Source: Alphaproteobacteria bacterium (GTDB lineage Bacteria; Pseudomonadota; Alphaproteobacteria; Rhizobiales; JAJFHC01). From it: 64,000 nucleotides of DNA. This document shows, in pieces, positions 1 through 7,438 of this stretch. Made by a program: the position numbers and the translations under genes. Positions within the stretch are counted from its first letter, which is position 1. Every line of letters begins with the position of its first letter. The notes beneath the pieces were generated by a model that searched no databases, was not told the DNA's origin, and saw only the letters and a program-made list of their open reading frames with translations. The stretch lies in NCBI GenBank assembly GCA_021775805.1, contig JAJFHD010000108.1, positions 1 to 64,000 on the forward strand, given 5' to 3'.

Positions 1-337
1 CACCGCCGTTCTGTCCGACAAAGATCGATACAAGAATGAAAACAACGCCCAGCAGGAACAGGCTGATGAATGCCCAATACATGTTGGCGCTCAAGGGAAC
101 GTAGCGTCCGACGAAGTACCACATGATGGCAGCGCCCGAGAGACCGGCGGTGCCGACCATGCCGGCACCGTGTGTGCTCAGGAGTTGATAGAAGAAGGCG
201 GCTTCAAGGTCGATGAGATTACCCTGGGCAGCGCGCATGACGAGGCCGATGAGCATCATCAGGGCAAAGACCGCACCGGCAATCAGCATGGAGAATTTTA
301 CAGCACCGGTGTGTGGCTGTGGTGTCGTATCGGTCAT
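1..337 (-). CDS. Heme-copper oxidase subunit I, N-terminal part (runs off the window)
   Basis: Only about the first 112 residues are present; the gene continues beyond base 1. The start ATG is at 337-335. The fragment has two hydrophobic segments and the motif YQLLSTHGAGM, whose His fits the low-spin heme ligand in helix II of heme-copper oxidases. It lies 14 bp downstream of a CuA subunit II gene on the same strand, so the two form an oxidase operon. The compact subunit II suggests a ba3/B-type enzyme rather than aa3. Because an NsrR-like regulator is divergent, a nitric-oxide-reducing relative cannot be excluded. The catalytic core is outside the window, so the subtype is inferred. Confidence 0.75.
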   Translation of the reverse strand, partial: MTDTTPQPHTGAVKFSMLIAGAVFALMMLIGLVMRAAQGNLIDLEAAFFYQLLSTHGAGMVGTAGLSGAAIMWYFVGRYVPLSANMYWAFISLFLLGVVFILVSIFVGQNGG

Positions 338-351
338 ATATCCGTCCCCGC

Positions 352-855
352 CTATTGTGAAACGACTTTGAATTCGTCGATCATGATGTGATGACCGACG
401 CCGCAAAACTCCAAGCAAATCACGCGGTAGTCACCAGGCTTGTCGAAAACGTACTGGACCTTGTTGACATAACCGGGCATCGCCTGGGTCTGAAGCAACA
501 AGGCACCAGAAGAATCCACGACGCCGAAGCCGTGGTTGACATCTTCCGTATGAAGATTGAACACAACCGTCTTGCCGGCGGGAACTTCCTGGGTGTCGAT
601 TTCCCAGGACCACTGTCCGCCTGTGGCATTGACCTGAACGACGCCTTCGCCGGCGGCAATGGCGTGTGGCCATTCGCGCAGGCTTGCCAGGGTAATGACG
701 ATGCCGGCTGCCACCAGACCCCAGATCAGCTTGTTGCGACGCGGTTCCACGGCACCGGGCGCCTCCTCCCCGTCGGCTGCATGGACCGCCATGACGAATG
801 GACAGGCAACGACAACCATGAGAATGAGCGTGACGACAAGAACGGTGGATTGCAT
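352..855 (-). CDS. Cytochrome c oxidase subunit II (CuA domain), ba3-like, 167 aa
   Basis: This subunit takes electrons from cytochrome c at its CuA centre on the periplasmic side. An N-terminal hydrophobic segment (about residues 4-25) is followed by a second one (about 43-60), then a cupredoxin domain. CuA ligands are visible: His108, Cys147, Glu149, Cys151, His155 and Met158, in the motif CLEFCGVGHHIM. At 167 residues it is much shorter than aa3-type subunit II (about 250-300), in line with ba3-type enzymes. It is first in the operon with subunit I. A large palindrome lies 19-45 bp upstream of its start, so it is probably controlled by the divergent Rrf2 regulator. Confidence 0.88.
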   Translation of the reverse strand: MQSTVLVVTLILMVVVACPFVMAVHAADGEEAPGAVEPRRNKLIWGLVAAGIVITLASLREWPHAIAAGEGVVQVNATGGQWSWEIDTQEVPAGKTVVFNLHTEDVNHGFGVVDSSGALLLQTQAMPGYVNKVQYVFDKPGDYRVICLEFCGVGHHIMIDEFKVVSQ

Positions 856-873
856 TTTATGGACCCCTCATAT

Positions 874-900
874 ATAATAGGTATATGAAATACCTATTAT
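874..900. promoter_or_regulatory. Candidate Rrf2/NsrR operator in the divergent promoter
   Basis: There is a perfect 11-bp inverted repeat, ATAATAGGTAT at 874-884 and ATACCTATTAT at 890-900, with a 5-nt spacer. It sits between the divergent subunit II gene and the Rrf2-family gene and overlaps where a minus-strand -10 box would lie. Rrf2 dimers such as NsrR and IscR bind AT-rich palindromes of similar size, though NsrR sites usually have a 1-nt spacer. The operator role is inferred from position and symmetry. Confidence 0.6.
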
Positions 901-946
901 TGATTATTCGCTTGAACTGTCAAGGGCGATCTGCCGGAAATTGCAC

Positions 947-1393
947 ATGCAGATAACAACTTTCTCCGACTACTGCCTGAGAATACTGATCTTTCTTGCC
1001 GTCTGCGACGGCCGCCGCGCCTCCGCACGTGAGGTCGCCGAGCATTACGGCATCTCAGTTCATCACATCGCCAAGGCAGCAAAATGGCTGACGCGCGAGA
1101 AACTCGTGATCGCGACGCAGGGTAAAGGCGGCGGCCTGACACTGGCCGTGCCGCCCGAGCAGATCAGGATCGGCAGCGTCGTTCGCACGGCCGAAGAAGG
1201 ATCGGGCCTGGTTGAATGCATGCGGCCGAGCGGACGTTGCGCGATCGAAGGGGCGTGCGGCATGAAGTCGATGTTCGATGAAGCCAGCGATGCGTTTTTT
1301 GCTACCCTCGACCGCTACACGCTTGCCGATGCCACGGCCAAGAAACAAGGGATTGCGAACCTGCTGCGAATGACCAGGGCGCTGGCTGGCTAG
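947..1393 (+). CDS. Rrf2-family transcriptional regulator, NsrR-like
   Basis: The N-terminal winged helix begins MQITTFSDYCLRIL, matching the NsrR/IscR start, followed by a recognition helix near residues 30-50. Three cysteines (Cys91, Cys98, Cys104 from this start) have the C-x6-C-x5-C spacing of NsrR proteins that hold an NO-sensing Fe-S cluster. The C-terminal TLADAT motif also fits NsrR. The reading frame extends to a TTG at 941, but the ATG at 947 aligns with the family start. It is divergent from the oxidase subunit II gene across a strong palindrome, so it probably represses that operon and itself. Sensing of NO is inferred from the Cys pattern. Confidence 0.85.
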   Translation: MQITTFSDYCLRILIFLAVCDGRRASAREVAEHYGISVHHIAKAAKWLTREKLVIATQGKGGGLTLAVPPEQIRIGSVVRTAEEGSGLVECMRPSGRCAIEGACGMKSMFDEASDAFFATLDRYTLADATAKKQGIANLLRMTRALAG

Positions 1394-1447
1394 CGATTGT
1401 CTTCATGACACGCTAAGAGACGGGACAACAGCTATCCGTTGCTGCCC

Positions 1448-1731
1448 TTACGCCTCCGATACTTCCGACACATGCATGTCCGACCGCACGACTGCCGCAC
1501 CGGACTGAGGCAGACCTGCTGGCGCCGCCGCGGGCGCTGCTGACCCGGAGACCTCGATCTGCGTAACCGGACCGGTCCAGCCCGGAACTTCGCGGCTTGC
1601 TGCACCGCCGAAGCGAATGGTCAGCGTTCAGCATCAGGCGTGAATTTGTAGATTGTTGAGAACCACGACACCAGCTCATTCCCGGGTGGTGGTCCCTGGG
1701 TTTCGAGGGTGTTAAAACCGGCAGAGAGCAT
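1448..1731 (-). pseudogene. Frameshifted remnant of a small unknown gene
   Basis: From an ATG at 1731 the frame reads 36 residues (start MLSAGFNTLETQGPPPGNEL) and hits TGA at 1623-1621. Shifting by one base at that point opens 58 more residues ending at TAA 1450-1448, with Ala/Pro-rich sequence and alphaproteobacterial codon use. The two parts read as one roughly 95-residue protein broken by a 1-bp loss. No family was recognised. It is divergent from the truncated TetR gene and shares its promoter region, so it may have been the regulator's target. Confidence 0.4.
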
Positions 1732-1747
1732 GCCACCCTTGAAGTTT

Positions 1748-1767
1748 ATGAATGAACGATCATTCAT
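1748..1767. promoter_or_regulatory. TetR-type operator palindrome
   Basis: Perfect 8-bp arms ATGAATGA (1748-1755) and TCATTCAT (1760-1767) are separated by ACGA. This size and AT-rich symmetry are typical of TetR/AcrR operators. It lies 18 bp upstream of the truncated TetR reading frame and upstream of the divergent remnant, as expected for an autoregulated divergent pair. Confidence 0.6.
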
Positions 1768-1785
1768 TATTATATATGCTGTACC

Positions 1786-2262
1786 GTGACTTACATACGA
1801 CCGATTCTGGATGGGACTGATGGAAACAAGGAAGCGCTGATCGCTAAAATCGCGATGCTGGAGGCTGAAGAACTGACTGCCCTTGAAGAAGAGATCTCCG
1901 GGGTTCGGGATCCGACCGGGGCCCTGGAGAGGTTCGTGGCGCTCTACATTGACTATTGCTGCCGACCGGAGAATGCGACGCTGGCGGCCGAAATCACTTC
2001 CGAGGCCATGCGAAATCCGAGCATCGGGGTCGGTTTCACGAAAAACCGGCTGCGTTTGAACGCGCTGACGTCGACTCTGATTGAGCGTATGGCCGAGCAG
2101 GACGGTGCGGTTACGCGGCTGAAACCCCAGGAATGCTCGGCGTTCATCCTTGACCTGATCGAAGGCCTGGCGGCACGTGCCGCTTTTGAGGGCAGAAAGC
2201 CACGCAGAAGCGAAACCAGGGCACTCAAGACAGCCATACAGCGTCTCACATCGGCCTGCTGA
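1786..2262 (+). CDS. TetR-family regulator reduced to its C-terminal ligand-binding domain
   Basis: The 158-residue frame starts at a GTG and resembles the C-terminal domain of BetI/AcrR-like TetR repressors (NKEALIAKI, then helices with LAAEITSEAMRNPSIG and LIEGLAARAAFEG). The usual N-terminal helix-turn-helix of about 45-50 residues is missing: upstream, the frame is closed by TGA at 1753-1755, inside the operator. A deletion between the operator and the end of the HTH would explain this. It probably cannot bind DNA and may be a pseudogene, or an inhibitory partner of another TetR protein. Its stop lies 1 bp from the convergent cytochrome c gene. Confidence 0.6.
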   Translation: MTYIRPILDGTDGNKEALIAKIAMLEAEELTALEEEISGVRDPTGALERFVALYIDYCCRPENATLAAEITSEAMRNPSIGVGFTKNRLRLNALTSTLIERMAEQDGAVTRLKPQECSAFILDLIEGLAARAAFEGRKPRRSETRALKTAIQRLTSAC

Positions 2263-2263
2263 T

Positions 2264-2650
2264 CTACTGACCTTCCAGCGACACCATGTAGGTCAGGAGA
2301 TCGTCTGCCTGTTCGGTGCTGAAGTGCCATGGAGGCATGGGCCGGTGCCCGAGAGAGAGGCCGATTTCAAGCTGTTCCAGCAACCCCTCCTCCGACAGTC
2401 TTGAAATCAACGTCGGAAATGGCGGCGCCTGCGGATTGGGGCTTTTCGCGGCGGCCGTCACGCCATGACAACGAGCGCAAACCAGCACGGCCAAGTCATG
2501 GCCACGCTGCGCGCTCTCCCGTTGATCCGGTCTCGGCGGCACGGGCGGCGGCGCGTACAGGCCGAACGTTGCCCAGCCCCCGATCAGGGCTCCAACAACA
2601 GCGGCAGCGACCACCGTCCAGGGAGAATGTCGGTGGCCGCCCTGTCGCAT
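2264..2650 (-). CDS. Membrane-anchored c-type cytochrome, class I, 128 aa
   Basis: The N-terminal uncleaved membrane anchor (about residues 12-32) is followed by a proline-rich linker and one cytochrome c domain. The heme site is CARCH (Cys58, Cys61, His62), with Met105 in HRPMPPW as likely sixth ligand. It would carry electrons on the periplasmic side, possibly to the CuA oxidase 1.4 kb away; that link is inferred. Its start lies 9 bp after the stop of the CBS-BON gene on the same strand, so the two are co-transcribed. Confidence 0.85.
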   Translation of the reverse strand: MRQGGHRHSPWTVVAAAVVGALIGGWATFGLYAPPPVPPRPDQRESAQRGHDLAVLVCARCHGVTAAAKSPNPQAPPFPTLISRLSEEGLLEQLEIGLSLGHRPMPPWHFSTEQADDLLTYMVSLEGQ

Positions 2651-2659
2651 GTTCGCTCC

Positions 2660-3346
2660 TCAAAATATCGTCTGGAAGGTCCGGGTGTTGTCGACAACAT
2701 CCTTTACGCCCGGCACTTCGCCTGCAGCGATCACCAGGGCCTTGCGTTGCGCTGGAGAACTGACCTCGCCCCACAGAAAGACCGTTCCGTCGCGCACCAC
2801 AAGGTTGAGGTGGGAAACGTCGGCCCACTTTTCATGGGCGAGTGTTTCCATGACCCGGTCGCGTAACTGCCGGTCTGTCCCCGACGGCGCCGGTGACGAT
2901 TCGGCATGGCCGAGCGACAGGGCCTGCAGCAGATTGGCCCGGCTGACGATGCCGACGACCTTGCCGTCGGTCACGACCGGCACACGCTTGATCCGGTGGT
3001 TCTCCAGCAGTCTGGCAATCTCAGGCAACAAAGTGTCCTCGCCAATTGCAATGACTTCGGGGGTCATCAGTTCGCCGGCCTTCGTGGCATGGGCCTTGAC
3101 AAAGTCCTCGGCCAGCATGACCTTGCCGCCCAGAACACGCAGCCACCAGGACTTGCCGGACAAGGAGCCAAGGTCCTTGCAGCGCATCAGGTCGCCTTCG
3201 CTGACAATGCCGATCAGGTTTCCGGCGCCATCCACAATCGGAACGGCACTGATGCGGTTGTGCAGCATCAGATCGACAATTTCCACAAGCGGCGTATGGG
3301 GTCCGGTCGTTATCGCCGGCGCCGTCATGATTTCATGTGCCTTCAT
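2660..3346 (-). CDS. CBS-pair and BON domain protein
   Basis: Two CBS domains (about residues 1-60 and 80-145; motifs IGIVSEGDL and VGIVSRANLL) are followed by a C-terminal BON domain (about 155-225; FLWGEVSSPAQRKALVIAAG). CBS pairs bind adenine nucleotides and BON domains often act near membranes, so this is probably a cytoplasmic energy or stress sensor. The frame extends upstream, but the ATG at 3346 follows a good AAGGTGG ribosome site and begins MKAHEIMT, the usual start of such proteins. It lies between the HicA-like gene (39 bp) and the cytochrome c gene (9 bp). Confidence 0.85.
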   Translation of the reverse strand: MKAHEIMTAPAITTGPHTPLVEIVDLMLHNRISAVPIVDGAGNLIGIVSEGDLMRCKDLGSLSGKSWWLRVLGGKVMLAEDFVKAHATKAGELMTPEVIAIGEDTLLPEIARLLENHRIKRVPVVTDGKVVGIVSRANLLQALSLGHAESSPAPSGTDRQLRDRVMETLAHEKWADVSHLNLVVRDGTVFLWGEVSSPAQRKALVIAAGEVPGVKDVVDNTRTFQTIF

Positions 3347-3385
3347 GGACCACCTTCTTTGCACGGGACCGATGGCGGCAGGACA

Positions 3386-3652
3386 TCACAATGGATAGTC
3401 CTGCTCCGGATTGATACCGGCATCGGCGAGGAATTTCCGCATCTGTTGCACCTGTCCCGGATGAAGCGAGTGGTCGTTGTGGGAGAATTCGGCAAAATGC
3501 CCCTTGAGGCGGACGCCCCATCGCCCGCCATGGCGCTGTTCCAGTTCTCCGCCGAGTTCCTTGAGTACGGACTCCACGGCCCGGGTTGAGATGTTGCCGC
3601 TCACCGGATGGGCGAACAGGCTGTGAAGGACTTTGCGGTGTTTGTGGTTCAT
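3386..3652 (-). CDS. HicA-like small protein (about 88 aa), no HicB partner
   Basis: The protein starts MNHKHRKVLHSLF at an ATG preceded by AGGAG. Its N-terminal half matches the HicA-like family often annotated as a type II mRNA-interferase toxin (HPVSGNI, then RAVESVLKELGGELEQRHGGRWGV). The short His segment of classical HicA is not clear; HNDHSLHP is the nearest. No HicB antitoxin gene adjoins it. It seems to be the first gene of an operon with the CBS-BON and cytochrome c genes. This subgroup is often solitary, so a toxin role is doubtful. Confidence 0.6.
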   Translation of the reverse strand: MNHKHRKVLHSLFAHPVSGNISTRAVESVLKELGGELEQRHGGRWGVRLKGHFAEFSHNDHSLHPGQVQQMRKFLADAGINPEQDYPL

Positions 3653-3888
3653 TATCGCTCCTAGACTTTGCCGCCGACGAGGCGGCCGTGCCACTGAACC
3701 GGATGACCGTGCGCCCTGGTCCAGATCATTTTGAGCGATCCTGCCGAATCCTGGCGGCAGTGACCTTGACGCAGATCAAAACCGGGGAAAATTCATCTTT
3801 TGGTGTAGATAGTTAGGCCGTCTCGCTGCGCTTTTTCCAGCAGCCGATGACGAGACTTACGGTTGATTGGACATAGTTCGCCCTTGAC

Positions 3889-4674
3889 CTATGCACGGGC
3901 CTTGAGGCGCATTTTGATCGGGCCTTCCGCGTGCCCGTTGATCAGCTGCAATACATAGGGATTGCCGGAGGCATCGATTTCGCTTACCGGACCCGCCCAG
4001 ACCACCGCACCTTCATTGAGCATGATCAGGTTGTCGTAGTCGTTGCGCGCCGAGGCCATGTCGCTGGTGATCGACAAGACTGTTGCGCCGATCTCCTTGG
4101 TGCTGCTGTCGATCAACCGGTTGATCGCTGCGGTGGTGATCGGATCCAGGCCCGCTGTCGGCTCGTCCAGCAGGAGCAGCTTGGGATCGCCGGCAAGCGC
4201 CCTGGCAATGCCGACGCGCTTCTGCATGCCGCCCGATATTTCACCAGGCAGCAGATCGCCGGTGGCTGCGGGCAGGTTGACCTTGGCCAGCTTCTCGATG
4301 GCGATCCGCCTGGCCTCTTCGCGATCGACGCCCATGCTCTGGATCAGCTTGAACCCGATATTCTCCCATATCTTCAGGCTGTCAAACAGACCGCCCTGCT
4401 GAAACAGGACACCGACCGATTTCATGAGTGTCTCGTGCTCACGGTCGCCGGCAGGCGGTACGGCCTGGCCGTTTATCTCGATTTGACCGGCGTCGGCGCG
4501 GTAGAGACCCGCCAGGCATTTCATGAGCACGGTCTTGCCCGATGCCGCGGGACCGATCAGCACGGTCTTTTTGTCGGCGGCAATTTCGAGATCGATGTCA
4601 TGGAGGACCTGCTTGTCCTCAAAGCTCTTTTGAAGGCCCGTCACCCGTATCTTGACGTCATCATTGGCTGCCAT
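3889..4674 (-). CDS. MlaF-like ABC transporter ATPase, orphan
   Basis: This resembles the ATPase of the Mla/Ttg2 phospholipid transport system. It has Walker A GPAASGKT (41-48), an MlaF-style Q-loop segment VGVLFQQGGLFDSL (Gln92), signature EISGGMQ (about 145-151) and Walker B LLLLDEPTAGLDP (166-178). The H-loop histidine is replaced: ITSDMASA carries Ser204 where MlaF has His. The frame continues to an ATG at 4773, but a hairpin at 4774-4789 and a low-complexity Ala-rich leader favour the ATG at 4674. No mlaE or mlaD adjoins it; two MlaC-like genes lie elsewhere in the window. Reduced ATPase cycling is possible given the H-loop change. Confidence 0.8.
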   Translation of the reverse strand: MAANDDVKIRVTGLQKSFEDKQVLHDIDLEIAADKKTVLIGPAASGKTVLMKCLAGLYRADAGQIEINGQAVPPAGDREHETLMKSVGVLFQQGGLFDSLKIWENIGFKLIQSMGVDREEARRIAIEKLAKVNLPAATGDLLPGEISGGMQKRVGIARALAGDPKLLLLDEPTAGLDPITTAAINRLIDSSTKEIGATVLSITSDMASARNDYDNLIMLNEGAVVWAGPVSEIDASGNPYVLQLINGHAEGPIKMRLKARA

Positions 4675-4773
4675 CTGTGCTGTCCGTGCTTGTGCCGCGT
4701 CTTTTGCGGCTGCCGCCGCCGCAGGACACCCTATTGCGCACCTCGCGATTTGCCAAGTGACCGAATGTGCCAT

Positions 4774-4789
4774 GCGGGAAAACGCCCGC
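4774..4789 (-). terminator. GC hairpin after the HD-domain gene
   Basis: A 5-bp stem (GCGGG at 4774-4778, CCCGC at 4785-4789) closes a 6-nt loop, with a second overlapping GC stem beside it. It lies 15 bp beyond the stop of the HD-domain gene on the minus strand. No U-tract follows, so termination is uncertain. Confidence 0.35.
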
Positions 4790-4803
4790 AGGCGGGGGCC
4801 AGA

Positions 4804-5694
4804 CTATCCCTGGGATTGTTTCAGGATCTGCGCGCACAGGCCACCTTCGCCCGGAAACGGCCCAATACGACAGGCGCGGTGCTCAACCTGAAATACGTTA
4901 CTGTGCAGGCTTGCAATCCAGCTCTTGCCCTCTACGGTCAGCTCGAGATACCGCAGGGCCGGTTGTATATAGGGTTCGACCATGGACCAGAAGAAGTCGG
5001 GATACTTCTCCAGGAGATCGAAGGAATTGTTATATCCGAGTTTTTCTGCAACGCCGAGCTCGACAAACTCCTGATAAAGGGCGTTGATCTTTCGGTGATA
5101 GAACGGGTCGGCAAGCTGGCCGATCAGGTCTGCGGAGCGCACCATGGCTGCCTCGGTGTCAGTCTCGGCGTGGTCTGCGCCGTCTGGCACGGGAAACCGC
5201 GTCATCTCAATGGACGCCGCAATCCTCTCCCCGTCTATGAAATCAGAATGTTTGAAGCGTTCACGGGCATAAAGCTTGCCCCGGTCGATATGGTACGGCC
5301 CGAGAAAGGCATCCGATGCGCCGCGTGGTGGCGTGATCCGGTCGCCTCTGTCGTTGATGACGACGTCACAGTCGCCATCACCGGGGCAAATGCCACGAAC
5401 GAACCCGATGTCGTGGACCAGAAGGGCACATGTGTAATGCAACCAGTCTTCCGGGGTCACGGCCTCAGACAACAACCGTCCACGGATGATTTGCTGGCCA
5501 ACAAGGGTAACCATGATCGTGTGCTCAACGTTGTGGTACAGGGCATTGGAATTGGCAATGTGCTGCAATACCAAACGGGCTGCACCGCCCAGGTAAGAGG
5601 CGTACTCCGGCTTGCGGTGGGAAAAATATTCCAGATAAAGGTCAGCCAGATGATCGCCGAATTTTTCGGCGACAATGGCAGTTGGATTGAGCAT
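4804..5694 (-). CDS. HD-domain metal-dependent phosphohydrolase, 296 aa
   Basis: Metal-binding motifs are clear: YHNVEHT (His54, His58) and a LLVHDIG motif (His94-Asp95), as in HD-superfamily nucleotide phosphohydrolases. YHNxxH is also shared with cyclic-nucleotide phosphodiesterases. The C-terminal half contains an all-alpha segment (SADLIGQLADPFYHRKI) typical of the same family. The substrate is not evident. A GTG start at 5721 would add nine residues; both starts have weak ribosome sites, and the ATG was preferred. It stands alone between the MlaF-like gene and a divergent DMT gene. Confidence 0.75.
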   Translation of the reverse strand: MLNPTAIVAEKFGDHLADLYLEYFSHRKPEYASYLGGAARLVLQHIANSNALYHNVEHTIMVTLVGQQIIRGRLLSEAVTPEDWLHYTCALLVHDIGFVRGICPGDGDCDVVINDRGDRITPPRGASDAFLGPYHIDRGKLYARERFKHSDFIDGERIAASIEMTRFPVPDGADHAETDTEAAMVRSADLIGQLADPFYHRKINALYQEFVELGVAEKLGYNNSFDLLEKYPDFFWSMVEPYIQPALRYLELTVEGKSWIASLHSNVFQVEHRACRIGPFPGEGGLCAQILKQSQG

Positions 5695-5880
5695 GTCAGA
5701 ATCTATCCGCTGGTTGTTCACGAAAGCGTAACTTCCAATTCAGGAAAACACCAGAAACAACTGAATCATGTTGAAAATTAATGATTAACCGCCGCCCCCC
5801 CGCCACAGCAAGAATCGGGTGGATTTGCGAACTTGCTTAGCGAAATGTGCGCATTCAGTCGCCCAAACAACAGGTATGGC

Positions 5881-6513
5881 ATGAGACAGATTCCCAACCA
5901 GATGGCTTCTCGGGACTGGGGACTTCTTGTCACGCTGTCAATCGTGTGGGGCGGTTCGTTCTTCTTTGCCGAGGTCGCGATCAAGGAACTGCCGCCCCTG
6001 ACCATTGTGCTTGTCCGGGTCATGCTTGGCGCCGCGGTGTTATTGCCGTTCCTGTGGATCAATGGACGCAGACTGCCGGTCACCGTCAAAGGATGGATTC
6101 CCTTTTTCAGCATGGGATTGTTGAACAACGTCATTCCGTTCTCGTTGCTGGTGACCGGACAGCTGATTTGCTCCAGCCTTGTCATGCTCGTTCTGGCCTG
6201 CCTGTTCGAGCGACCCTGGACCCTGCCCATGCCAGGCGTAACGACCTGGCTTTGCCTGATCGGGCTGGCTGTGGTCTCGACCGCTTTTGCCTATATCCTG
6301 TTTTTCCGGATCCTTGAACGATCCGGTGCTGCAAATGTCAGCCTTGTCACGCTGCTCGTCCCGGTAACCGCGATCCTGCTCGGTGCCTCGATCCTCGACG
6401 AAATCGTCAGGATCCAGGAGATAACCGGCGCCCTTGTGATCGCAAGCGCATTGCTGATCATTGACGGGCGCGTGTTCGGCTGGCTGAGGCCAGGATCAAG
6501 CAAACAAGCCTGA
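5881..6513 (+). CDS. DMT/EamA-family transporter with an apparent internal deletion
   Basis: The N-terminal part (WGLLVTLSIVWGGSFFFAEVA, TM helices 1-3) and the C-terminal part (TTWLCLIGLAVVSTAFAYILFFRIL to ILLGASILDE) are normal EamA-family halves, but the protein is 210 residues instead of about 300. Around residues 88-97, the sequence IPFSLLVTGQLICSS joins the helix-3/4 region of repeat 1 (normally followed by a GQ-x-IASG motif) directly to the TGQ motif of repeat 2. About 75-80 residues seem lost in frame. Earlier in-frame starts exist at 5833 and 5845. Transport function is doubtful unless the family comparison misleads. Confidence 0.7.
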   Translation: MRQIPNQMASRDWGLLVTLSIVWGGSFFFAEVAIKELPPLTIVLVRVMLGAAVLLPFLWINGRRLPVTVKGWIPFFSMGLLNNVIPFSLLVTGQLICSSLVMLVLACLFERPWTLPMPGVTTWLCLIGLAVVSTAFAYILFFRILERSGAANVSLVTLLVPVTAILLGASILDEIVRIQEITGALVIASALLIIDGRVFGWLRPGSSKQA

Positions 6514-6525
6514 ACCCTTTTCAGG
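6509..6525. terminator. Hairpin between converging genes
   Basis: CCTGAA (6509-6514) pairs with TTCAGG (6520-6525) around a 5-nt loop, overlapping the stop of the DMT gene and lying next to the stop of the converging pirin gene. It may serve both strands; there is no long T-run. Confidence 0.35.
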
Positions 6526-7429
6526 AAGGCTTGATGAACGATCCGTTCTGCAGGTCATTGACCGCCTGGCGAATCTCGTCCTGCGTGTTCATGACAATCG
6601 GGCCGTGCCATGCGACCGGCTCCCTGATCGGCTTGCCAGACACCAGCAGGAACCGCAGCCCCTGTGGCCCGGCCTGCACACTTATTTCATCACCCTGATC
6701 AAACAGAACCAGCGACCGGTTGCCGGAACTTTCGCGCACCAGATATTCGCCGTCCGTTCCCTGCTTTTCCGTCAGGACGCCAAACGGGCTTGATGCGTCG
6801 TGAAACGTGCCGGAGCCTTCAAACACATAGGCGAAGGCATGCCGCTCGGTCTCAACTGCAAGAGTCCGGCACAGCCCGGCAGGTACGCTGACATCGAGAT
6901 ACCGGGGGGCAGCCGCCACCCCGTCAACCGGCCCGGTCTTGCCCCAGAACGATCCGCATACGACCCGAACCTTGGTTCCGTCATCGTCGGTCACTTCCGG
7001 CACCTCACCCGCCGTCACATCCTGGTAGCGCGGCGCCGTCATCTTGAGTGACGACGGAAGATTTGCCCATAGTTGAAACCCGTGCATGCGTCCGTCGGCG
7101 TCGCCGTGGGGCATTTCCTGATGGAGGATACCGCTGCCGGCTGTCATCCACTGAACGTCGCCCGCCCCAAGGCTGCCGGTATTGCCGAGGCTGTCGCCGT
7201 GGTCGACGGAACCGGCAAGCACATATGTGATGGTTTCGATGCCTCGGTGAGGATGCCACGGAAACCCCGCCCGATAGTCGGCCGGGTTGTCGTTTCTGAA
7301 GTCATCCAGCAGAAGAAACGGATCGAACTCCTCGGTCTTGCCGAACCCGAACGCGCGATGGAGCCTGACGCCGGCCCCTTCCATGGCGGGGGTGGCCTGC
7401 GAAATCTGCCTGACCGGACGAATGCTCAT
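6521..7429 (-). CDS. Pirin-family bicupin protein, 302 aa
   Basis: The N-terminal cupin has the pirin metal site: His59 and His61 in PWHPHRGIETITYVL, and His103 and Glu105 in GILHQEMP. A C-terminal cupin follows (HAFAYVFEGSGTF). Bacterial pirins of this type include quercetin dioxygenases and metabolic regulators; the role here is not shown. The ATG follows a GGGAGG ribosome site. It lies 9 bp after the RidA gene, making a DUF1330-RidA-pirin operon that suggests a role in handling reactive metabolites. Confidence 0.9.
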   Translation of the reverse strand: MSIRPVRQISQATPAMEGAGVRLHRAFGFGKTEEFDPFLLLDDFRNDNPADYRAGFPWHPHRGIETITYVLAGSVDHGDSLGNTGSLGAGDVQWMTAGSGILHQEMPHGDADGRMHGFQLWANLPSSLKMTAPRYQDVTAGEVPEVTDDDGTKVRVVCGSFWGKTGPVDGVAAAPRYLDVSVPAGLCRTLAVETERHAFAYVFEGSGTFHDASSPFGVLTEKQGTDGEYLVRESSGNRSLVLFDQGDEISVQAGPQGLRFLLVSGKPIREPVAWHGPIVMNTQDEIRQAVNDLQNGSFIKPS

Positions 7430-7438
7430 GACGCCTCC

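Noticed and set aside
4674-4773. N-terminal extension of the MlaF-like protein
   Set aside because: The added residues are Ala-rich and unlike the family, and a terminator-like hairpin lies at their start.
3931-5781. A 616-codon open frame on the plus strand
   Set aside because: It lies opposite the MlaF-like and HD-domain genes, has no domain similarity, and is explained by high G+C and codon bias of the minus-strand genes.
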